NCBI GenBank assembly: GCA_023014485.1
Contig: JAJOZX010005515.1
Coordinates: forward strand, 121,001 to 185,000
Reading direction: 5' to 3'
Origin: Bathynomus jamesi
Lineage: Eukaryota; Arthropoda; Malacostraca; Isopoda; Cirolanidae
DNA: 64,000 bases
In this document: positions 10,020 through 22,200 of the stretch, piece after piece
Numbering within the stretch: the first letter of the stretch is position 1
Layout: every line of letters begins with the position of its first letter
Notes under the pieces: generated by a model
Seen by the model: only the letters and a program-made list of their open reading frames with translations
Told to the model about the DNA's origin: nothing
Database searches by the model: none
Position numbers and translations under genes: made by a program

Positions 10020-10974
10020 AGCGCAGGGGAAATTTGTGGAATTACGCTGGGACCGTTCGAGTTACGGCAGCCTGAAAAGAAGAGACAGTATTATGAAATA
10101 GTCTTCCTAAACGCGCAGCTCCAACGTCATTAAGATGAAGTCCATCTCCGAGGAACAAGTCCCTCCTGCCGTAGAAACTGTTCCAAAAATTCGCAAAATG
10201 CACTCCTTCCTGTTGGCAAAGAGACTTTAGGTTATTGTTAATATAGGTCGCCTTGCTGTAGAAATCTACGTTGGATAATTCGAGGAAGTATACCTGTTAA
10301 AACAATCTTATTAGTTTTTCCTTTAGTCGCTCTAGTAAGTCCCTGTACCTAGCCAGCAGTTCTTCCGATCTAGAATTTAAAACGTTATTAGTACCGACAT
10401 GAATAACATACGTTGTGTCCTCGGAGGTACCGTCTGTAAAATGGTCAACACTATTAGTTATATCCTCCACCCTTGCACCAGGGTAGCAGTAACGGCGCCT
10501 ACGACGAGGGTTTCTCCCACAGAATTCCTCGAGCTGCCCTCGAACAATGGAATCGCCAACGAGTCGTATTTCCGGTTCATCAGCATCTTCGAAACCTAAA
10601 ACAGAAAACTTATTGTTTGTTATTACTGGTAGACAAGTCTTAGGTTTTCTCAATGGGGCTCCATTACGCACTCGAACGAAGGGTTGGGAACTAGGGGAAG
10701 AGAGAGGGCTATTAGTACTATTTATATTATTAGTAGAAACTGAGGCAGGAGGGGTCGTAACTGGAGTCTCAAGGGATTCTAATTTTGCCGTCAGGAGCAT
10801 CACGCTTTCTTCAAGCCTCACTCTGGCCTCCCTCTCACGTTCTAACTCGTTCCTCAGGACTTCCATGCTTGAGCACCACCTGCAAACTAACTGTTCATTA
10901 TTATTAGCCATTGTAAACGCGTAAGCGGCAAATTTCCCTTCACAGCGACTGCAAGTACTTGACGGGGGTGCCAT
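10020..10974 (-). pseudogene. LINE-B ORF1: zinc-finger plus SGNH/GDSL esterase-like protein
   Basis: The Met at 10974 begins MAPPSSTCSRCEGKFAAYAF. Four Cys (CSRC and CRWC spaced 29 residues apart) suggest a small zinc-binding module. A coiled-coil stretch follows (RNELEREREARVRLEESV). The C-terminal half has RLVGDSIVRG (esterase block I, nucleophile Ser), VIHVGTNNV (block III) and, after a frameshift near 10300, GDGLHLND (block V Asp/His). All catalytic blocks of the SGNH esterase known in CR1/L2 ORF1 proteins are visible. The frameshift breaks it before block V. Its role in retrotransposition is thought to be RNP or membrane related. Confidence 0.82.
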
Positions 10975-11529
10975 GCTCTTAATTAGTTAAAAAACAAAAA
11001 ACAAAAAAACGAGCGTTTGGAAATTAATAAATTACAACGTAGGTCTACCGCGTGCTTATTGTGCCGTCACCTGCGCAAACCCGCAAAAATGTTCTTGAAA
11101 CGCAGAAACAGGTTCTTGTAACACAAATTTATACTAAATGAATATATAATTAAGCTACCGACGAAAGATCTGTAAAAGAAAAGTATTAATAAACTTATCT
11201 GTCCGCTATTCGACCGACTTTTTTTCCTTTTTTCCCACGGTGGTGACCACACTCTACTGATCTCCGAAGGAAGGAAAATGAACCTTATACCTCGTTTTCT
11301 GATAGATTTGAAAAACAAACAAGGCAAGCCACGTGCACTAGCCTTGGTTTAATCAAATAATATAGTACTGAATAAAGTCAATAAATGAAATATATTCGTT
11401 AATGAATGATTAGTAACACGAAGTAATTTAGTTAAGAATGCACCAAACACTATTTTTTTAAAGACACTTCAACGAAAACCACTTATTCAATTGATAACAC
11501 TGGACCCTCGATAAAACATGTCTGTTCAG

Positions 11530-12540
11530 AAGGAAAGCCTGAACACATCGTACTCTTTTTACCATGTTGGCAGACACTTTGTGCAGGGTTGCAACAGTAA
11601 TGTTTGCAATTGCAGCTTCACTGTTGGCCTTAAGTTATTCTATTGTGTGTGGGTTTGTCTTATAGACCACTTCTTTCAGGTATCCCCATAGAAAGTAATC
11701 AGGGGACGTCAAGTCCGGCGATCTTGGGGGCCACAAGTTTTTGGAAATGAGCCGGTTGGCGAAAAACTCCCGCAAGAAGCCCATAGTTTCATTAGACGTG
11801 TGACGCGTGGCGCCATCTTGCTGAAACCAGCAATAACGTTCATCCTCTTCAAGAAGTGTAATGAACTGGTTGATGATATCCCGGTATACATCACCATCCA
11901 CTGTCGCCTCAAAGAAAATGGGACCCACCACACGCCGACGAGTTAAAGCACCATACTCCAATTTTTTGAGGATGCAAGGGTTTTTAGTGGAACATATGTG
12001 GGTTTTCGCTACATCAAATCCTACTGTTAACATATCCTGGCTGTTAATATATCCGCTAAGGTGGAACCATGCTTCATCACTGAAGAAAACTTTATCGAGC
12101 ACGTCAATTCCATTTTTCTCGACGAATGTCCGAAACCACCTGCAATACTGTAAACGTTTTGCTGTGTCTGGGTTTTACAGTTTTTGGACCACACGAATAC
12201 GATACGGCTGCAGGTGTAACTTCTTTACAGCTCTCTGTGCACTGGAGTAGGACATCTGCGCGTGATGAAAGTTTCCTGGGACTTTTTCTCGGAGACCTTT
12301 CTAACCGTTCCGCACATCCTCAAGCTTTTCCTCAGTTAACAAAGACGGTCGTCCACTCCGTTTCCTGTCGTGTACACCTCCAGTCTCACGAAAACGGGCA
12401 ACCAGCCGTGAAATCGCTATCTTATTAACGACAGGAGCATCAGGATATCTTCCATGAAATGCTTCTTTCACCTGTGCATAAGACCGCATTGCAAAGTACT
12501 GTTCAATAATAAAGACCCGTTGCGCCTGAGAAAACGGCAT
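11530..12540 (-). pseudogene. Mariner-type transposase, DD39D, frameshifted
   Basis: The start MPFSQAQRVFIIEQYFAMRS at 12540 opens an N-terminal helix-turn-helix domain ending in RSGRPSLLTEEKLEDV. The frame is lost around 12300 and regained at 12102. The catalytic domain shows FFSDEAWFHL (first Asp), WFQQDGATRHTS (second) and SPDYFLWGYLKE (third), with 39 residues between the last two Asps by my count. The reading frame stops in NPHTIE at 11635, but homologous-looking sequence continues out of frame to about 11530. At least two frame lesions and the LINE-B insertion make it inactive. Confidence 0.82.
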
Positions 12541-12724
12541 GTTGCTCCCACTGAGAACAAAGCACTACTGGTGTTGCGCAGGACACGCCACCCTACAGGC
12601 GGTGCTGGTGAGTCATCGTGACACGCCAGTAGTACCAACTGTTGGATGCAAGAAAGGTTCCAACACATTGTTCCTTATTACGAGACTCTTTCATGATGGG
12701 TAACGTGACTTTTGAATCACCCTG

Positions 12725-14286
12725 TAGATACACAGGTCAGTTGAGTGGGACCTTTTAAAACCAAACTGATTATGGAATGCCCATAAGGTAATCATTTAAT
12801 CGGAGTAACAAGAGTTTTTCTAATAGTTTCGAGAAGCAGGAAGCGACAGCCTGTAATTATTGCTGGACAGAATGTCTTCATGCTTATTTTTGACCAGGGG
12901 CAAGATACTGTATATACCCTCATGAACTTTGCAGGGATATAGCTATGAGCAAGGTTGGCTAATAAGAGCAATGCTATATTCAGACATACTACGTCATTGG
13001 CATATTTTAAGTCCTCATTCGATAGGTCATCTAATCTACCCCTGACGCAGAACCAGTCTTTAACTCTTTAATTAACCTCTTTACTTCAGGAACTGATATC
13101 ACTGTATTTTCCTTTGTTCCTCCCACAGGCGTTTCCTGCAGTCTATCTTAAGATTATCCCTACTCACACTGTTAAGAATGTTTGAGTAGTGGTTTTTCCA
13201 CAGCTATGTAATTTCATCCTCCTCCGACACTCCATCGATTGTCGGAGGGAGGGCACTTTTGACACCCGTTTGATTCTTAACAAATTTCCAAAATTTGTTA
13301 TTATCGTTATTTATGTGAGCTTCACAGGCTTTTGATGCTCGAATAGACTCTTTTTCCTGTTTACATTTTCTTTTGGCAGCCTTATACTGACCCCTATTTC
13401 TACATATATTCATGTATAGTGGTCCTAATCTGGGCCTACCATGAAAGCACCACAAATCGTAGGCGTCTTTTGATTCCCTCTTCAGGGGGCAATAAAATCA
13501 TTCCATCCAGGAATAAGCTTAGTATGATAGTTAAGATTTAATCAGGGGGCTTCCTGCTTCTCTTAACAGGGATACTATCCTACTATAATACCTATCTATG
13601 AGTTTACAGTGAGAATCATTTGAGCAAGGATTACTACAGGCAAGATGCAAAATTTATGAATTATTAAAGAGGTGACCTGTTCTGTCTTTGTATTCTATTC
13701 TCTGTTGCATATTAACATTAGACCAATCGACGCGATTATTCTTACCTATTGAGTTCTTATGTCGTGTTGCGCATAAATTGGTAAAATTAATTAATAGTTC
13801 TAATAGTCTATGATCAGAAAGAAGGAAATGATGCAGAATATGAAATCTAACAATTCGATCCTTTAGATTATTACTAGTGAGACAATGATCAATCCACCTG
13901 GTGGTAACATTCATATCACTAACGTATGTAAAATTACCACTGGTTACCCCTAATACATCTACATTATTTATACTTAATTTGGCCGACTCGCACATGTTAC
14001 CCAATTCTACAAAGAATTCCAAGTTCACATGCGCGTTAAAGTCCCCCATTATTATACAGTGAGAATATTTGGGGTTATCTGATAATGACTTAATTTTGTA
14101 CAGCAAATCAATGTATTCATCTAGATTACTGCCGTTGTTGTATGGTAAATAGCAGTTTACAATCTGTAATCATTGTTCACTTGTAATTCAATGCCTAACA
14201 ACCTTACATTATTGCTTGTTAAAAATTTTATGTTTTGACAAATTTTTCCTTATTAAGAAAGCAACACCACCAAAAGGCCTAACGTA
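12725..14286 (-). mobile_element. LINE-A, piece 2: endonuclease C-half, linker and RT start
   Basis: Reading from 14286 down: YSHCIIMGDFNAHV (endonuclease Asp/Asn), LSDHRLLELL (the SDH box), a linker with the lysine-rich QYKAAKRKCKQEKESI and NNKFWKFVKNQTG at 13455-13204, and RT entry sequence near 12740 (HNQFGFKRSHSTDLCI). The frame is broken many times. It joins piece 1 across the DD39D element and piece 3 across the Tc1 relic. Confidence 0.75.
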
Positions 14287-14654
14287 CAGTGCTTACAATA
14301 AGTCTCGCGCCTCTGTCTCGTCCCAAGCTAGTCTGTTAGGTATAAAATGGGCGGTCCTTATGGCAGCGGAGGTGTGTTCGGATTGGTGCACATAATTGCT
14401 CTAACCCCATCAATGACGTCCACATTATCATTGTGTCGATCACTCTATCTATTTATATATAGAGACATACTGTATATAGATATATATAGAGTATGCAGGG
14501 ATAACGTGTCTCAGTCCCAGCTATGGTAGTTGTCTTACAATTAACAGTCCCAAGTGCAAGTTACGTTAACACCTCCACATAAACTACCCTGGACTAAAAT
14601 AACATAAGTGAAGCCCTTACCCACAAACCATTTAAAAGGTGTGATTTAAAAGCT

Positions 14655-14721
14655 CTCTGTCTCTCTCTCTGTGTGTGTGTGTGTCTCTCTCTGTGTGTAT
14701 GTGTGTGTGTCTCTCTCTCTG

Positions 14722-14812
<91 letters not shown>
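14655..14812. repeat. (CT)n/(GT)n microsatellite
   Basis: A compound run of CT and GT dinucleotides. It produces artificial SLSLSL and RERERE frames on both strands. Confidence 0.95.
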
Positions 14813-14813
<1 letters not shown>

Positions 14814-15379
14814 CACACCGCATGGCAATGTATCCATATAACGTTAATAATAACCGAAACTCGAGAAAATATACTCTCTGCCTTCCGCTCTATCCCAAAT
14901 CCTTTTCTCTTAGTAATCTCTTACTACAAACTAATCTATCATATTTTGCGACTTTTTAACTCTGGTAGGATTCAATTCCATTCCTATAGTGTAAGATACT
15001 TAAATTCATGTGTGTATTATGCCATATGATGTGCGTAATAAATAATCATTTTTAAATAGTTGGAGCGTTCAAGGTCATCTGTAGTAATCTATAGACTACC
15101 CCTGAAGCCCACTCTCAACACTTAGATTCCCCTAAGACACAGGCGTCTTCAAGTAACATGAATGCGTAGAGATCTAAGGTGTTAGATTCCATATTATATT
15201 TTATGTGCTAGGTTTAAGAACGCTGGCATTGAAGGATGGAAGGAAGGGACAGTAAAAGCGATAATAGGTTTAATGAAGGAAGTGGAATGAGGATGGAGGT
15301 AAGCGTTGCTATGTCGAAGGAAACGAGGTTGGGTGGGGAATTACGAAGGGAGGAGGAAAGGGAACCAGAGATTATTAAT

Positions 15380-15631
15380 CTAATTCTGCCACCACGTTCT
15401 CCTGATATGAATCCGATTGAAAACCTTTGGGCAATAATGATTAACGAATGGGAGCAACGCAATGAAAGAACATTTGAAGCACTTTTAGCTCACACGAGGA
15501 ATAGTTAGGAGAGCTTATGTCGAACACCAAACATTCCCTACAATCTGGCCTCTTCTATGCCGCAACGATTTAAGAAATTATTGATGCCGGAGGAAGCTAT
15601 ACGAAATACTGATGTTAAAGCCATGACGTAA
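15380..15631 (+). pseudogene. Tc1 transposase C-terminal remnant
   Basis: LPPRSPDMNPIENLWAIM contains the PDxNPIExxW box whose Glu is the third catalytic residue of Tc1 transposases. The reading continues out of frame after a stop near 15507 through IPYNLASSMPQRF to about 15631. The first two catalytic Asp blocks and the DNA-binding domain are missing. Confidence 0.75.
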
Positions 15632-16593
15632 ATGTGTATCGAATATATATTTATGTTAATATAGAATTTTATTATATTTTTATGTTTGACATCTATAAAA
15701 GTATATATTGTGACCATGAAAGAACTTTACTTATTCTTAGTTAGAATCTTTTCTTGCAATGTCTACGCTCGTGGAAATGATAATATATGCATTGTTGAAA
15801 CAAACTATGAGAAGGTAATAGTTTCAGGAAAAAAATAAAAACTGGCAACATCGAGGCCATCACATGTTTATGGAATTGTCATATGATATGCTACCAATAA
15901 ACTCTTATATACTACTATATACAGTATACTATATTACGTAATAATTACGATGAAAATATCAAATGCAAATTTCTCTGATTCACGGCCCACCAGTCTTGCT
16001 TTAGACTAATGACTTTCATAAGATGGAATAGGTTACCACTTAAAACAATGGATAAACTATCTATTAGTGAGATGACCGTGACTTCCTCGAAATGCGAGCC
16101 GCGTGAGAGGTTCACTGAGGAATTTGATCATTAGATTCTTCACGTAGGATATGTATCACAAACAACAATATTGACAACAATTCCCAACAATTACTTAATA
16201 TCAATCATTGCATTTGAGCAAATAATTTAGACCTGCGTCAAAATAACTTCGGTATCATGCCATGATTTGGGATATTTGCCGAATTAATCGTTCTCTATAG
16301 TCTACAGTATATATTGAGACGGTATAATGTAATGCCCAACTAATATTATGATGACTAGGATTGCTCCATAACCATCCAAACATCCCGAAACTTGGTCATT
16401 CTGCTTCTTAATCATTTGTATTTTAAACACTAAAATGTAGCAGAAGTGACGTAATAATGGACGTCATTGATGGGGTTAGAGCAATTATGTGCACCAATCC
16501 GAACACACCTCCGCTGCCATAAGGATCGCCCATTTTATACCGAACAGACTAGCTTGGGGCGAGACAGAGGCGCGAGACTTATTGTAAGCACTG

Positions 16594-16801
16594 TACATTA
16601 ATTCATCTGACAAGTCTACTGCTGATGACGCATGATACATAACGTCATCATGGATGGTTGAGAGGAATTTTAGCTCTTGCTTAGGTAGCCAGTGCTCTTG
16701 CAGGAGTATCAAATCTGCACTGTCACAGACTTTATGAACATCTACAATTGAATTCCTTATTGACCTTACGTTATATGAGACTATTTTCAACAAGTTATCC
16801 C
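16594..16801 (-). mobile_element. LINE-A, piece 3: endonuclease N-terminus
   Basis: The frame starts at 16793 with MLKIVSYNVRSIRN and continues ADLILLQEHWLPKQELKFL, the N-terminal strand and first Glu box of an AP endonuclease. It is cut at 16594 by the Tc1 relic; the continuation is piece 2. The 8 bp GTTATCCC at 16794-16801 is the target duplication of the hAT that follows. Confidence 0.78.
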
Positions 16802-17705
16802 TAAAGTGACCATATTTTTAGGAGCAAAAAGCGGGGCATTTTTCTATTTTTGGAGTTATAAACTAAAATGACTATATTTTCAGGAGCCAAAAGCGGGACA
16901 CCTCTCTACCTCATATATATATATATATAGAACATAATTATTACTTCACTGCTTGTATTTTTCTCTTGAGTATATAATTATGAAAAAAATTAACTCAACT
17001 GAGAATGGCTTATATCTATGACATATCAATACACAATATTATCATACTTGCTTTTCAATTCCCGTACTTTTCAGTAGATGAAATCTTCTGAAGTAACTCC
17101 GGAGTTGATTTCAACATAGTGTAGAACTCCATACAGGTTTGATTGAAGTTTATTTTAGTTAAAAGTAAAGCTTTTAGAGTTGAGACTTTCAGTTGTGCTT
17201 TCTCAGATGTCCAAGTCTTATTCATTTGAGAGAAAGCACGTTCAGTCGAAGCATTAGTTCCTGGAAGACAGAGTATGAATTGAACTAATGCTGACATTCG
17301 TTGATGATTGACATCTCTGGCCTTGAAATGAGTGAATACTTCCACCCAGCGCTGGCCTGTTGATAATTTAGATGCATTCCACTCTGCTACTTTCTCATCA
17401 CTAATGTACTTTGCAAAACTCGTGAACTCATCAAATAATTCAGTGTCAAATTTGGGGTCAAATAGTTGTTTTTCAGCAGCAAAATCCATTGTTTTCTCAA
17501 CAACTGACCACTTTGGAACTTGTTTTAATAAAGCCCACTGCATACACTCAACGTTTGGCAAGTGACCCGACCACTGATCCAAGTACTTAACACATGTGTC
17601 ATAAAACTCAACTAATATTTTCTTTACAGATAAGGAATCATTAGAATCAATCAACCCATCTTGTTCAAGTTTGTTTACAAGACTCCTGACTGAGAGTGGT
17701 ATTGA
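16802..17705 (-). pseudogene. Duplicate hAT 3' end with transposase C-terminus
   Basis: This carries an open frame (17654-17055, 199 codons) for the C-terminal hAT domain, nearly identical to 18956-20340 minus the MITE. It holds the catalytic Glu block NASTERAFSQMNKTW. It ends abruptly at the junction AGAGTGG/TATTG at about 17705. It supplies the true left terminus of the element; the internal copy lacks the first dozen bases. Confidence 0.8.
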
Positions 17706-18720
17706 AAAATTTATTGAAAAACTTTTTTTTTTTTTTGAGAGAGATTATTTAGGTTTAGGTGTAATATTAAGGTTAAGTTTACTTTAAATAGACACAGTAA
17801 TTATAGAAATAATAATGGCCCATTTAGACACTGTCAACATAGCTACAGACTTTTTCACAGTAGGCTGCAGTGGTTTTCAGGTTAAAATTTGGTCAGCAGC
17901 CAGATTACTAACTATGGTGAAGCTAAATTCATTAAAATTAATTTAGACTTACCAAAAATGAAGTTGCCAGTTGAACGTTACCCTTTCTGTTTCTAACTAA
18001 TCCATAAGTTTCATTTAGTTTCCAGATTTGAATTTTATTTGTTAAGTTTTAAGTTACTATTTAACACACTGCTAGGTTATTTATTTGTAGGGGCTATTTC
18101 CCAGACCTAGGTTTTGCAGGTTAAGTTAGGCTAGGGCTGTATTGCCCTTAAGTTTTGTTTTTAAAGGTTTAAGGTTTAAGGTTTTGAAGGTTTTACTCAA
18201 GTTAAGTTAGGGCTATATTGCCTTTAAGTTTTAATATGGGCTATAACAGCCATTTAATTATTGAGTTAGGGCAGTTGTAGCCCGGTTCGAGTTTCTTCTA
18301 GGTACCTAGTTTTTCTCTTACCTTAGTTATTTTCTTTAATTAACTTACTTACACCTAGTTCTGATAGGCCTCTATTTAGTTAAACAGGGTTTTTGTTTAA
18401 TTGCAGTGGTTATTAAGGATAAGGTTTAAAGGTTGTGAGGTTTAAAGGCTGTGAGGTTTAAAGGTTGACTAAGTTGCCCGGTTAGTTGGGTAACCACGAG
18501 AATTTTATTTTACGAAAAAACTAGCCCGCTTCATGCAGTCAAAATTTTTCAAGAATGGATAAAGCTCCGTTTTTCTTTGTCTCAGAAACTTTTTCCTTTC
18601 TTCTTGTTTTTTAATTAGGGAAACCCAACTTCACTAGTTGGTTAGAAACGAGGGTTGTTATTTTTATTCTATATTTATTTTGTTTATATTTTATTTGGAA
18701 ATATATGCAGTTATTTCTTT
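17706..18720. other. 1-kb unassigned filler inside the hAT
   Basis: This segment lies between the two hAT 3' copies. It is T/A-rich, with recurring GGTTTAAGG and GTTAAGTTAGG-like words, and has no ORF. I see no inverted ends or target duplication. It may be leftover from another insertion or host DNA captured during duplication. Confidence 0.5.
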
Positions 18721-18955
18721 TAGGAGCAAAAAGCGGGGTATTTTTCTATTTTTGGAGTTATAAACTAAAATTACTATATTTTCAGGAGCCAAAAGCGGGA
18801 CACCTCTCTACCTCATATATATATATATATATATATAATTATTACTTCACTGCTTGTATTTTTCTCTTGAGTATATAATTATGAAAAAAATTAACTCAAC
18901 TGAGAATGGCTTATATCTATGACATACCAATACACAATATTATCATACTTGCTTT

Positions 18956-21570
18956 TCAATTCCCGTACTTTTCAGTAGATGAAATCTTCTGAAGTAACTC
19001 CGGAGTTGATTTCAACATAGTGTAGAACTTCATACAGGTTTGATTGAAGTTTATTTTAGTTAAAAGTAAAGCTTTTAGAGTTGAGACCAGTGATGTAGTC
19101 GAGACCACCAAGTCCGAGACTGAGACCGAGACCGAGACCTGATCCTGTGAGACCAAGATCGAGACCGAGATCAAAGGTTCGAGATCGAGATCTACCTTCC
19201 GAGATCGAGACCCTTAAAATTCGAGACCGAGATCGAGATCGAGACCAAGCTCATGACGTCATTTTTTTTAACATTTACAATTGGCAATTGTGATTTTTTC
19301 TACGAATCGGTACGTTGTAAATATAAGTGATGTGAAGGGTTGTCGAGTTGTTCTATGCTTTATTGAATTTATCGGTACTGTTTTCTTTATGCTGTATTTC
19401 TTGCATTATTTTTGTGTGAAGCATTTTTTTTTCAAATACATATTGGATGGGAGGATAATCGTTTTTGTCAGGCCACAGAGGTTGACACGCCGTTTGGCAA
19501 CACTAAGTGGCCTTATAATATATACTTATATATATAATATATATAATTCTCTATTTAGTGGCAACTCAAAACAGGGTGACTGATTAGTGAATACCTAGAG
19601 TCCCTTACTTTTACAAACTTTCATAAACATTCTGAACTGTATCTGTTCAACCAAGCCACCATCATGAGTATGCCAATAACATGTATTTTTCATTACGGTC
19701 TCGAGAGGTCTCGAAAGGTCTCGGGGAGAAAAACCGAGACCGCGTCTGTCGAGACCGAGATCGAGACCGAGATCTAAATAGCGGAGACCGAGATCGAGAT
19801 CGAGATCTGCAAAATGGGTCTCGAGATCGGTCTCGAGACCGAGACCGATCTCGAGACCTACATCACTGGTTGAGACTTTCAGTTATGCTTTCTCAGATGT
19901 CCAAGTCTTATTCATTTGAGAGAAAGCACGTTCAGTCGAAGCATTAGTTCCTGGAAGACAGAGTATGAATTGAACTAATGCTGACATTCGTTGATGATTG
20001 ACATCTCTGGCCTTGAAATGAGTGAATACTTCCACCCAGCGCTGGCCTGTTGATAATTTAGATGCATTCCACTCTGCTACTTTCTCATCACTAATGTACT
20101 TTGCAAAACACGTGAACTCATCAAATAATTCAGTGTCAAATTTGGGGTCAAATAGTTGTTTTTCAGCAGCAAAATCCATTGTTTTCTCAACAACTGACCA
20201 CTTTGGAACTTGTTTTAATAAAGCCCACTGCATACACTCAACGTTTGGCAAGTGACCCGACCACTGATCCAAGTACTTAACACATGTGTCATAAAACTCA
20301 ACTAATATTTTCTTTACAGATAAGGAATCATTAGAATCAATCAACCCATCTTGTTCAAGTTTGTTTACAAGACTCCTGACTGAGAGTGGCACAAACACAT
20401 TATCTTTCTTTGATTGCAAATTATCCTTCAGATCAGATATATATGTTCACCCTCAATCTTTAAAACCACTTGGTGAAAGGTGGCTGCTTGACAGTGCACA
20501 AAGTTGAGCCAGATCTCTGATTGTGGGTTTTCCAAAAAGTTTTTCAGTATCACTGGACACTTGCTTTGGCTCAGAAAGTATGATCTTAGACCAGGAAACA
20601 ACTTGAGTATTCTTTCAGCTGCAGGCATTAATGCCAACCACCTTGTTTTACTATATCACAGTAACTGTTTATATTCAATGTCCACAAAATCACAAAACTT
20701 TTTCAGCTCTTCTACTCGAACAGTATAGATGTAGAAATATGAATATATCTTTACAACCACTGTTTTCACATCAATTGGCAGACAGTCACTGGCAGACTGA
20801 ACAGCATTATGTACAATATGTGCAAAACAACCAATCCCAATTAGTTCTCTACCAATGTAGTCATTTAGCTTCCACCAAAATTACAGTTAGTGTTATCACC
20901 ACAGAAAGCAATTAGTTTTCTGCCCAGTTCATGCTCTTCAATAATATCAGTTAAATATTTCACCACAATATCTAAGGTTTCTCCAGGCTGAGATTTAAAG
21001 TCAGTAAGTTTCACTTGAGCACCTTCATATGGCTGAAAGAAGCGAATTAAAACAAGAAACAGCTTGATGTTTCCATGGTTGCTTGCATCAGTTAGCAATG
21101 TTATCCAATGAGCATCCTTTAATTGTTTTTTTTTAATTCTGTTTCAGCATATGGTGCAAATACATTTGAAACAATCCTTCGCACTTTGTTCTGGCACATG
21201 AAAATTTCGGTTCAAAGCATGTTTTCAAAATTTTTGTTGCACAGTCAGTAGATCTGAAGCTTTGATTTTCCCTGACTGTATGGTAAGCCCACAAATCCTC
21301 AGCAGCAGCTACTTCTAAATCCTTATTACTAGGAGTCACATTTTTAAAATAATCACTCACTCTCTTACTAGATGAAGCACCGATCTCAACCGATTTGTGT
21401 CTTTTTGAACCAAGATGTTTAGTAATATCATTAATCCCACCATGTCCAATGCTGAAGTCACTTCTACATTTCTCACACCGTACATCACTTTCGGTTGTTG
21501 TTTTTGTAATAAATGGATATTTAGACTGCAGATGTGCATTAAATGTACACTTCCTTTTAGTTTTAGACAT
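18956..21570 (-). pseudogene. hAT transposase with BED-type finger, interrupted
   Basis: It starts at 21570 with MSKTKRKCTFNAHLQSKYPF. An N-terminal BED-like finger has VRCEKC, then HLGSKRHKS. A later frame has KLIAFCGDNTNCNFGG (catalytic Asp region), then, near 20840-20780, a Cys-x2-His box (GCFAHIVHN) and TRWLALMPAAERI. The C-terminal dimerisation and Glu region reads CLPGTNASTERAFSQMNKTW at 19890-19960. The last 70 codons lie at 19080-18956, beyond the 781-bp MITE. Four or more frame breaks make it inactive. Confidence 0.83.
19088..19868. mobile_element. Non-autonomous hAT (MITE) made of GAGACC/GAGATC hexamers
   Basis: Termini CAGTGATGTAG/CTACATCACTG have an exact 8-bp target duplication, GTTGAGAC (19080-19087 and 19869-19876), inside the hAT transposase. 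The subterminal 100-180 bp on both sides are degenerate hexamers in inverted orientation. The centre (19260-19680) is unique AT-rich sequence. The hexamers create an Arg-Asp repeat peptide in the plus frame at 19700-19860, which I regard as an artefact. Confidence 0.88.
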
Positions 21571-22057
21571 TTTGTTTTGTCAAACTAGGCCCACGACCTT
21601 ACGTATGATACAATTAATAACTTTCCTTATCCTCCAAACAAAAAAGTTTAACCTAGCTGCAAAAGAAAAAAAAAGGATGCAGGGATAAAAATTAATTAAG
21701 GTTATTAATTAAGCAAACATAAAAACATAAAAGCGTTACACTACAACACAACTTTACACAGAGGCCGCTAATGAAACACTGAAACGCTAGTCGGGAATCA
21801 CGGCACTGCCGCACGGCGACATGTATCGTACCAGTTCAGTTTGCAAGTTAGTATTTAGATTTGGAATTCGGAATGTGACATAATTCTATTAATTCATAAA
21901 GGACATATAATGTCTAATGTAACAGTAATTTTAATAAAGCGGGACATTTATGAAAATTTGCTCCAAATGCGGGACATTTTCGGGACATTTTGAAAAGAGG
22001 GACACATGTCATAAATTCGGGACTGTCCCGCCCAAAATCGGGACTCTGGTCACCTTA

Positions 22058-22168
22058 GTTATCCCCCATGACTGCTAGAAAATTTATTATTATTATAATT
22101 ATTATTATACACAGTACAAATTTCAGGCATTACCGTTAGGGCGTCTGTTATTATTATTATTATTATTA

Positions 22169-22200
<32 letters not shown>

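Larger units (their letters stand above)
6946..11440 (-). mobile_element. LINE-B: CR1/L2-like retrotransposon, near full length
   Basis: It is a minus-strand element with an esterase-type ORF1 (about 10974-10020) and an endonuclease-RT ORF2 (about 10000-7231). The 3' tail at 6946-7090 is rich in short TTACATTTA-like repeats, as CR1-type LINEs often are. The 5' border is uncertain; 10975-11440 is AT-rich leader and possibly remaining mariner sequence. It sits inside the DD39D element and is therefore the youngest insertion of that nest. A second, truncated copy occurs at 63222. Confidence 0.82.
6919..12724 (-). mobile_element. Mariner-type element (DD39D), split by LINE-B
   Basis: TIRs begin CAGGGTGATTCAAAAGTC at 6919, with the complement ending at 12724, and match at about 25 of 27 bp. 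TA flanks both ends (6917-6918 and 12725-12726). Outside the TIRs both sides are LINE-A, so this is an insertion into LINE-A. The native element should be about 1.3-1.5 kb; the extra 4.5 kb is LINE-B, inserted between the left TIR and the transposase. The same TIR occurs on the 214-bp MITE at 60555. Confidence 0.88.
14287..16593 (+). mobile_element. Tc1-like element, 143-bp TIRs, largely decayed
   Basis: TIRs begin CAGTGCTTACAATAAGTC at 14287, with the complement ending at 16593. They match over about 143 bp with only a few differences. TA flanks both sides and LINE-A continues outside. The only coding remnant is a Tc1 C-terminus at 15380-15631. The rest is (CT)n/(GT)n (14655-14812) and AT-rich sequence I cannot place, including 14820-15230 and 15640-16440. 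The well-preserved ends against a ruined interior suggest mobilisation as a non-autonomous copy. Confidence 0.82.
16802..22057 (-). mobile_element. hAT transposon with partial 3' duplication
   Basis: Ends TAAAGTGACCA (16802) and TGGTCACCTTA (22057) are flanked by an exact 8-bp target duplication, GTTATCCC (16794-16801 and 22058-22065). Both the 8-bp duplication and the transposase mark a hAT. The subterminal regions carry repeated GCGGGACA-type motifs. The 3' 900 bp occurs twice (16802-17705 and 18721-20390), separated by 1,015 bp of unrelated sequence. The second copy is interrupted by a MITE at 19088. Confidence 0.88.

Noticed and set aside
14632..14837. Open frames rich in RERERE and SLSLSL
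   Set aside because: They are translations of the (CT)n/(GT)n microsatellite in several frames and have no protein features.
19681..19947. Arg-Asp repeat ORF resembling an RD/RS-domain protein
   Set aside because: It lies wholly in the hexamer arrays of a MITE with exact target duplications and ends inside the disrupted hAT.
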